The notes beneath the pieces are model-generated. The model did no database searches. It saw nothing but the letters and a program-made list of their open reading frames with translations, and was not told where the DNA came from. Both the position numbers and the translations under genes were made by a program. From the NCBI GenBank assembly GCA_018105865.1, contig CM030847.1, forward strand, positions 15,629,589-15,693,588: a stretch of DNA of 64,000 nt, written 5' to 3'. Position 1 is the first letter of the stretch. Each line of letters opens with the position of its first letter. Shown here piece after piece: positions 57,875 through 64,000 of the stretch. The stretch comes from Metaphire vulgaris. Its lineage: Eukaryota; Annelida; Clitellata; Crassiclitellata; Megascolecidae.

Positions 57875-58210
57875 AGAGGCACAGCGCCTCCGTCTCGATC
57901 GGCCGCAGCAGACGGCCGCCGCCGCCGCCGCCGCCGCCGCCATCTCCTTCGTCGGCGCCGACCAACGACCGTAATCGTATTTACGACCGAAGTAAATCTG
58001 CCGTAAGTTTGATTACTCTGTCAGTTTCTTTCCGAAATGCGAATTGGGAGTCGACGGTCACGTGGGGGTCCCGCTCTTCCATTCGCCGGCGACACGCCCT
58101 CGACAGCGGTTCTTCCGCGCGACCCCCGCCGCCCCGCCGATGCAGCAGGAGTTAGTCGCCGGAGTTCCCATCAGACAGAGACCCGACTGCGCCAAGTCCT
58201 TTGGCCAAAA
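57875..58210 (+). promoter_or_regulatory. CpG-rich region with candidate first exon
   Basis: GCC repeats (57,913-57,940) and dense CG dinucleotides mark a second island. A GTAAGT donor at 58,211 closes a segment with two ATG options: one at 58,038 (MRIGSRRSRGGPALPF...) and one near 58,140 (MQQELVAGVPIRQRPDCAKS, FGQ). Another GTAAGT-like donor is at about 58,003. Coding status is undecided. Confidence 0.4.
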
Positions 58211-58348
58211 GTAAGTAAGTAAGAACGAGTTTGTGAATGAAACTGCTCGGACTTTGATTTCTCACACGTGGTTGCTAGGCAACAGACGAAAAGGAAGGAA
58301 GCAACGAGTGAGAAAAAACTTCGTATTGGAACTAATTACATTATTAGG

Positions 58349-58544
<196 letters not shown>

Positions 58545-58559
58545 AGCTGCTGCTGATAA

Positions 58560-59777
58560 AAGAAGATATATATTGAAAAGCCCTTCACGGGTCCTCAGAG
58601 CAACCCATAATGCTTGAAATCTTGTCATAAATAATTTTGTTGTTCAAATGTGTTTAAAATGGCTCTACGGGAATCGATCAAAGAAAACAGCTTCCAATTA
58701 TATTGACCAATATTTTTCCATATGCGGATGGATATGGCAGACTTCGCCTTGGCTTCAAGAAATCAAGCGGACTTTTTATCTTCTCCAATTAGCGGAAGCC
58801 ATATTTGCCGAGGAATGCGAGAGGTTTTCCAGTGGCACGGAAGCTCCCCCTTCCATAACGTTCTTGATTTGTCACTGTTTCAGAGTATAGGCTATGCAGC
58901 CATTTTCATTATTTCGGGAAGAGAATTTCGAATCCTGTGCTGGAGTTGTCCTGGACCTCATATTTTTGTGACCAGACAGAAGTTCGTTAACGTCAAAAGT
59001 TCAAAACTCAGATCGCAACAAACAGGCAAAAGAAACTTACAGCATATATAGGTCTACTGACAGACTTTCGCCATCGATCCGAGATTGCGTCGAATATCAC
59101 CAAGACTATTGGCCCACTCCACTGTTGCCGCTGTCTAATTGAGGCCTAAACTGAACTTAGTCTAGGCAAATTAGTCATCCATGGTGAATGGCTGCCATTG
59201 AAATGATCGACGAACAAGAGCTCTAGATGGTCACATTCGTGTTGCTTTTGTTGAGTCATAAATGTTTGCAGATTCTGTCCATCCATTATGGAATCCACAT
59301 TTTGCCAAAGGGGTTGCCCCTCCCCCCAGAGGGCGCGGCTCAAATGACGCTTCGGAATTTTCCCTGGCACATGGGGGGGGGTGATGGAATTCTGTCCCCC
59401 GAATAATCAGACGTTTCGCTCTGAACAGACGCAGGAATTTTTCTCACTTGATAAACATAGAAATGTCTGAGGTAAAATGATAGATAGATATATTTCTCGG
59501 TTTCTGCAAATCAGAGGTGAACAGATGGATGGCGCCACATAATCTGCGAGTCGCTCTACCTATTAATGCCCGTATATGTGTGTGTGTATGTGTGTGTGTG
59601 TGTGTGTGTCTGTGTATCTGTCGTATGGAAGCATGGCAGATGGCTGGTCTCTCCATAAACTTTATTAGCACAAATATTTGTAGGGAAGATGAAGCGATCC
59701 GTTGTATCCGAATTATGCGAATCGCTTTGAATTATACATTAATCATACGAATACATCCTATACGACTACGCTGTATA

Positions 59778-59821
<44 letters not shown>

Positions 59822-59962
59822 CTACTTCATCTTCGCCAGCAACGAAGCTAATTTGCCTGCAGAGTATATCACGTACACATGTGCTTATATATACACCATA
59901 CTATGTATATATATAGTTAGATTTTATGTGACTATATCAGATGTAGTTGTGATATATATATG

Positions 59963-60002
<40 letters not shown>

Positions 60003-60141
60003 TACATAAGTGTGTATCTTGTGTGCGATGGGTGTATTGATCTTAGGGATTGCATATATCGCTTCGGGATCTATATGTTGCGGCTGATGGACGCTCTCTT
60101 TAGAGACGCTGTTCCTTTATATATACAGTATATACATATAA

Positions 60142-60175
<34 letters not shown>

Positions 60176-60330
60176 CCTGTTGCCTGTTGTTGGGATAGTA
60201 TTGTTCTTGTTCTTGGCGGTTTCCTCCGATTTATTTTTTTCTGTTTAAATGCCTGACAAGTAGGAAGTATAGCATTGCGCTGTCCAAACACTCGACCGAG
60301 GCCCGACGGTGGTCGAATGCAGACTGCAGG
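58560..60330. other. No gene seen; several TA and GT microsatellites
   Basis: GT run at 59,576-59,607 and TA runs at about 59,777-59,819, 59,966-60,000 and 60,144-60,171. The long plus-strand frame at 59.5-60.2 kb is made of these repeats. Confidence 0.5.
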
Positions 60331-60336
60331 AAGACG

Positions 60337-60416
60337 AAGGACAGAGGGACGGAGAGACGGAGGGACAGAGGGACGGAGAGACGGAGGGACAGAGGGACGG
60401 AGAGACGGAGGCACAG
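60337..60416. repeat. 24-bp minisatellite
   Basis: The unit ACAGAGGGACGGAGAGACGG plus AGGG repeats about three times. Confidence 0.85.
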
Positions 60417-60629
60417 GGCACAAGTATACTCCGTTCTTCTTCAATCCCAGAACTTAGATTTTTAATTTTTTTGGGTCTTGAAGGGGCCGCCACATAATGC
60501 GATAGCAGCTAAAGTGCCATATATAAGTAAAATCTGTCAGAGAAAAAAAACTAGAGAAAATCCATGATTTTTTTTAGTGTCCGGCCTTTAACCAAATAAT
60601 GAATCAACGAGAAGTATACGGTCGCTCTC

Positions 60630-60630
<1 letters not shown>

Positions 60631-60687
<57 letters not shown>
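60631..60687. repeat. (TGA)n microsatellite
   Basis: About 19 TGA units; the methionine run in one frame is an artefact. Confidence 0.95.
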
Positions 60688-60688
<1 letters not shown>

Positions 60689-60886
60689 GTTGCAGAAAGA
60701 TTTTCGATGCTCAGCACCCAATTGACAGAGACAACATCTGATGTTGCTTCATCTCCATCTGCATGCCCTTCGCCTTTGCAAACAGCATATTATATCTCTT
60801 CTTATATCCATCTCTACTATATATTATAATCCATTTTAAATGCACTACAGTTTTTCATCGCTAATGTGTCCCAAATACACACACAA

Positions 60887-60927
<41 letters not shown>

Positions 60928-61194
60928 CACAAAATAGAACTTCGATACAACGGACTCGGTTATATATAGGCTATAACGCATAATATGCAGCAGGAGAATT
61001 TCTGCCTATCGATGATTATATTTGTTTGCGGTAACTTATAGCGTTAATTTTACAGGTAATCTTACAGGTATTTATTTATTACAGGTAATCCTACCTCAAG
61101 TAATCAATCAAGACATTTTGTTCGGCGATGGTGCTTTTAGCGAAACCAGGATCGTAGGCCTACCTGGGGTATTTGTTGCCCATTGGCAAGGCAG

Positions 61195-61428
61195 GGGTCA
61201 GAAAATTAAACTGACAAATTAAAAAATCTGACATTTTACTGACACAAGTTTAAAACTACAGATGCACTTTTCTTGCTTTTACTGGTGCGAACTGGTCTAT
61301 GACGTGCCCTCAAAGTCAGTTTTCTCAGTTTCTTCTCTTTCTACGCTGAGTAGAGAGTAAAGAACATAGAGTTTTTGGCGCCTCCTTCAAGTGGAGCCAA
61401 GGTCATACCCTAGGTACGCCACTGCATG
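61195..61428 (-). mobile_element. Repeat family R copy 3 (inverted)
   Basis: Read on the minus strand it runs CAGTGGCGTACCTAGGGTAT, CCACTTGAAGGAGGCGCC, GAAGAAACTGAGAAAACTGA, GACCAGTTCGCACCAGTAAA, GCAAGAAAAGTGCATCTGTA. It matches copies 1 and 2 but has no LINE insertion. The CAGTGGCGTA end suggests a hAT origin. Confidence 0.7.
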
Positions 61429-61478
61429 GTGAAACCACTTTCTCTCCTGTCCAGACCTACGACCTACACGACTAGACT

Positions 61479-61533
<55 letters not shown>
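61479..61533. repeat. (GA)n microsatellite
   Basis: Pure GA run adjacent to repeat family R copy 3. Confidence 0.95.
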
Positions 61534-61538
<5 letters not shown>

Positions 61539-61539
61539 A

Positions 61540-62740
61540 TAGGCAAAACTTTGGTTGCCACTGTCCAGACTTCACATGGGAATGGACCCATAGATTTCTC
61601 CTTCTTTTTAGCGGCGGTCGGTGCCCCGACAAATGTGTTAAAGTTTGCGAAGTCACTAAATGAATTTTAGTGCATTTTTATATAAATCACATCCTTTAAT
61701 TATAAATTGTGTTTTTTATCTATAAAACCTGTCATTCGATGGACCGGATATCTTAAGACATGGGTCATCCCTCGATCGACTCCCTAACCATTCCACGAGA
61801 TAATCGGCAGGACTTTCGTCTTTTATGTCCCTCGTTCTCGTACAGTTGTTGGCGCTAGTGTGTAGTATGAAATGACTGAGGGGAGGTGCCCCACTTTGAG
61901 CGCTGGATTTCGTTATTAATTAGGTTAATATTGACTATTCTTGCACAGTCAAGATTCTTGCACAGTCTGAAGTAATGAAGATGGAGACAGACAAATATGT
62001 GATTTTGGTCAGAGAACTTTTTCAAGTTGCCGATTTTTTTACATTTCTAGTCGCACGCTGTTTAATATGCCTTCTATAAGTCGCACACCGCGGATTATCT
62101 TCACAGACTGTACTAACAGCCAAACTTGGGGCAACCCTTGAAGGCCTAGATGCCAAAATTGCAGCGATTATGTGGGGTGTCCAGCAGTTATTGGACACCC
62201 ATATATATATAGGCTCAAAATTGTGGGTATCCTGACACCCCTGGCATCCCCTCCACCATGATCGCCTCCTATGAGAGAGAAAGGGAGAGAGAGAGGGGGA
62301 AAGAGAGCGAGAGAGAGAGGCTTCTTGGACAAGATTTAGGGCTGCGTTGGAGGAAGGCGAGACCTTGTTAAAAGAGGATTTTACCCATGAAGCGTATACT
62401 GTACAATGTACATGTAGTTGTGCAATCGACTTGGGTCTTGGATCCCAAGAGATTGACTTCTGCAGCCGTCGTCGTCGTCGTCGTTGTTATCATCATTAAT
62501 GTTTGACCATTTGCGGCGTCATAAGCGCTTAAGAAGTAAGAAGGGCGTGACTAAGAGCTCCGTTTAGGGCGAGAAGAGTTTACTAATTCATCGCTCAATC
62601 GGACACCTGCTGCTGCTGCTGGTCGCCATGCACCCTTTCTCTATTATGTAGCGCCAAGACATAGTGAAGGGTAAACAATTTCTAATAGGGAAGTGATTCG
62701 TGAAGCCGTGGAACATAGTAATAATAATAATGATGACGAT
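61540..62740. other. No gene seen
   Basis: Mixed sequence with a GA-rich patch at 62,275-62,320 and a GTC patch at 62,468-62,484. No exon or clear element was found. Confidence 0.4.
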
Positions 62741-62748
62741 GATAAAGC

Positions 62749-62835
<87 letters not shown>
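62749..62835. repeat. (AAT)n microsatellite
   Basis: About 87 bp of pure AAT repeats. Confidence 0.97.
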
Positions 62836-62837
<2 letters not shown>

Positions 62838-62918
62838 TGGGGTTTAAGTGGTTTGGTAGAATTTTTTCTGTGTTGAAAACCACTGTCACTTACACAGCCC
62901 TCTAGTTCAACCCCAGAA

Positions 62919-63143
62919 GCGTAGCGTGCCAATGGCTATACTATGGCTCGAGCCATGGACGGCACACATGAAGGGGGCGGCAAATTGAGCGGCGATTACC
63001 TCTTTTTGCTTGTCAGGTTGTCGGAGAGTTTTAGCGAAAGGGCGGCAAAATTGAGAAGGGGTGACAGCTATAATAGGAGCAGGTTGGGGCGGCATTTTTT
63101 CCAGGAGCCATGGGCGGCACGAGACCACGCTACGCCACTGATT
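62919..63143. mobile_element. Probable degenerate hAT MITE
   Basis: Ends CAGAAGCGTAGCGTG and CAGTGGCGTAGCGTG are inverted. Flanks AGTTCAAC and ATTTCAAC agree at 7 of 8 positions if two extra C bases are allowed at the left edge. Confidence 0.5.
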
Positions 63144-63742
63144 TCAACGGTTCTGTGTTTCCTCTACAATCGTTGTTTTTGATTCTACAAAATGACAAAC
63201 CCATTTCGCAATAGACTAAGGCTTAGCCAAACCCCACGCATATGAAATTTTACTATAGTCACTATGTATGAATCAAACTAATAGGCCTATTTAAATGCAC
63301 CAAGTTACTTTCTAAAAGCAGTCGCTCTAGTATAGCAATTGTATCTTTTACAGTGGCGTAGTTACTGTTTAAAGGACCGGAAATTATACATAAATTAGGA
63401 GATGAAAGAGTGTCATTACTAGAAGTTTACCATTTGAGGAGCCGATGAAGCTATTTGAACGTCTGTGGAAGATGACGTGCCAATGTTTCTACACTATTAT
63501 TGAGAGTGCATCTTCATCATCTCCTTCTTCCGCTTCTCAGTATCATCAATGGGGTCTTTGACTCTGCATGGTCTTTGCCTTTTACGACTCTACATGAACC
63601 CCGTCCAGATAATAACAGGTGGACAACATTGTCAAAAATACAGTTAAAAACTGTTATCATTATAGCTCTTGAACGCTTCGTCAAAATGAGACAGAAGAAA
63701 AGAGAAAAAGAGAATGCATTTGTAGTATACTCGCATAAGCGA

Positions 63743-63747
<5 letters not shown>

Positions 63748-63828
<81 letters not shown>
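63748..63828. repeat. (TA)n-(TG)n microsatellite
   Basis: A TA run passes directly into a TG run. Confidence 0.97.
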
Positions 63829-63831
<3 letters not shown>

Positions 63832-64000
63832 ATATTATCTGATAGTAGATGTGGTATATATTGCGTCATTAATTTTGTCCTCAAAAGGGCAAACAGTTAC
63901 AGAAGAGATGGATGGTCGTTATATTTGATGTTCCTGGAATGATGACTTCGATTTTTTGACGGTTTCCCTATTTCTGTCGTCGTTTAGATCATCACCTGTG

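Noticed and set aside
59517..60173. 218-codon plus-strand frame
   Set aside because: More than half is GT and TA microsatellite; the rest shows no conserved pattern.

Overview
This is nuclear DNA from a metazoan, most likely an invertebrate bilaterian; I cannot place the phylum. The evidence is spliced genes with GT-AG introns of animal families, short exons in long AT-rich introns, many microsatellites, and many DNA transposons with intact target-site duplications. No bacterial operons, rRNA genes, conventional tRNA genes or CRISPR arrays were seen.

Layout. (1) Positions 1-2.8 kb hold the last two coding exons and 3' region of pyruvate carboxylase (PC, +). (2) 2.8-5.4 kb hold a complete five-exon RPP14 gene (RNase P/MRP protein subunit, -), convergent with PC; the two poly(A) signals overlap closely. 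(3) 5.5-22.7 kb is transposon- and repeat-rich. It has minus-strand exons at 7.1, 10.7, 13.1 and 19.2 kb that I cannot name, and several kilobases of diverged tandem repeats (13.7-19.1 kb). (4) 22,758-40,423 holds a full CNK/CNKSR gene (+). I assembled 22 exons with consistent phases into one frame of 850 codons in the order SAM, CRIC, PDZ, linker, PH, C-terminal conserved segment. The first intron appears to be GC-AG and one 16-nt microexon is inferred. (5) 40.4-51 kb is mostly nested transposons (hAT MITEs, piggyBac-like MITEs, truncated LINEs) plus an unresolved minus-strand coding candidate at 42.4-43.5 kb. (6) 51.2-51.9 kb is a CpG-rich promoter-like region followed by a probable first exon with a signal peptide (+). 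A second CpG-rich candidate first exon ends at 58,210. (7) 52-64 kb is intron-like or intergenic, with a hAT transposon remnant, microsatellites and MITEs.

How the genes relate. PC (mitochondrial anaplerosis), RPP14 (tRNA and rRNA processing) and CNK (Ras/MAPK scaffold) share no pathway; they are simply neighbours. The least ordinary content is the mobile DNA: a hAT MITE whose ends resemble the SPIN family known from horizontal transfer, a perfect 115-bp-arm palindrome, several nested insertions that can be read from their duplications, and a hAT remnant with tandem hexamer arrays near its ends. All exon models come from reading splice signals and translations by eye; no search or transcript was available.
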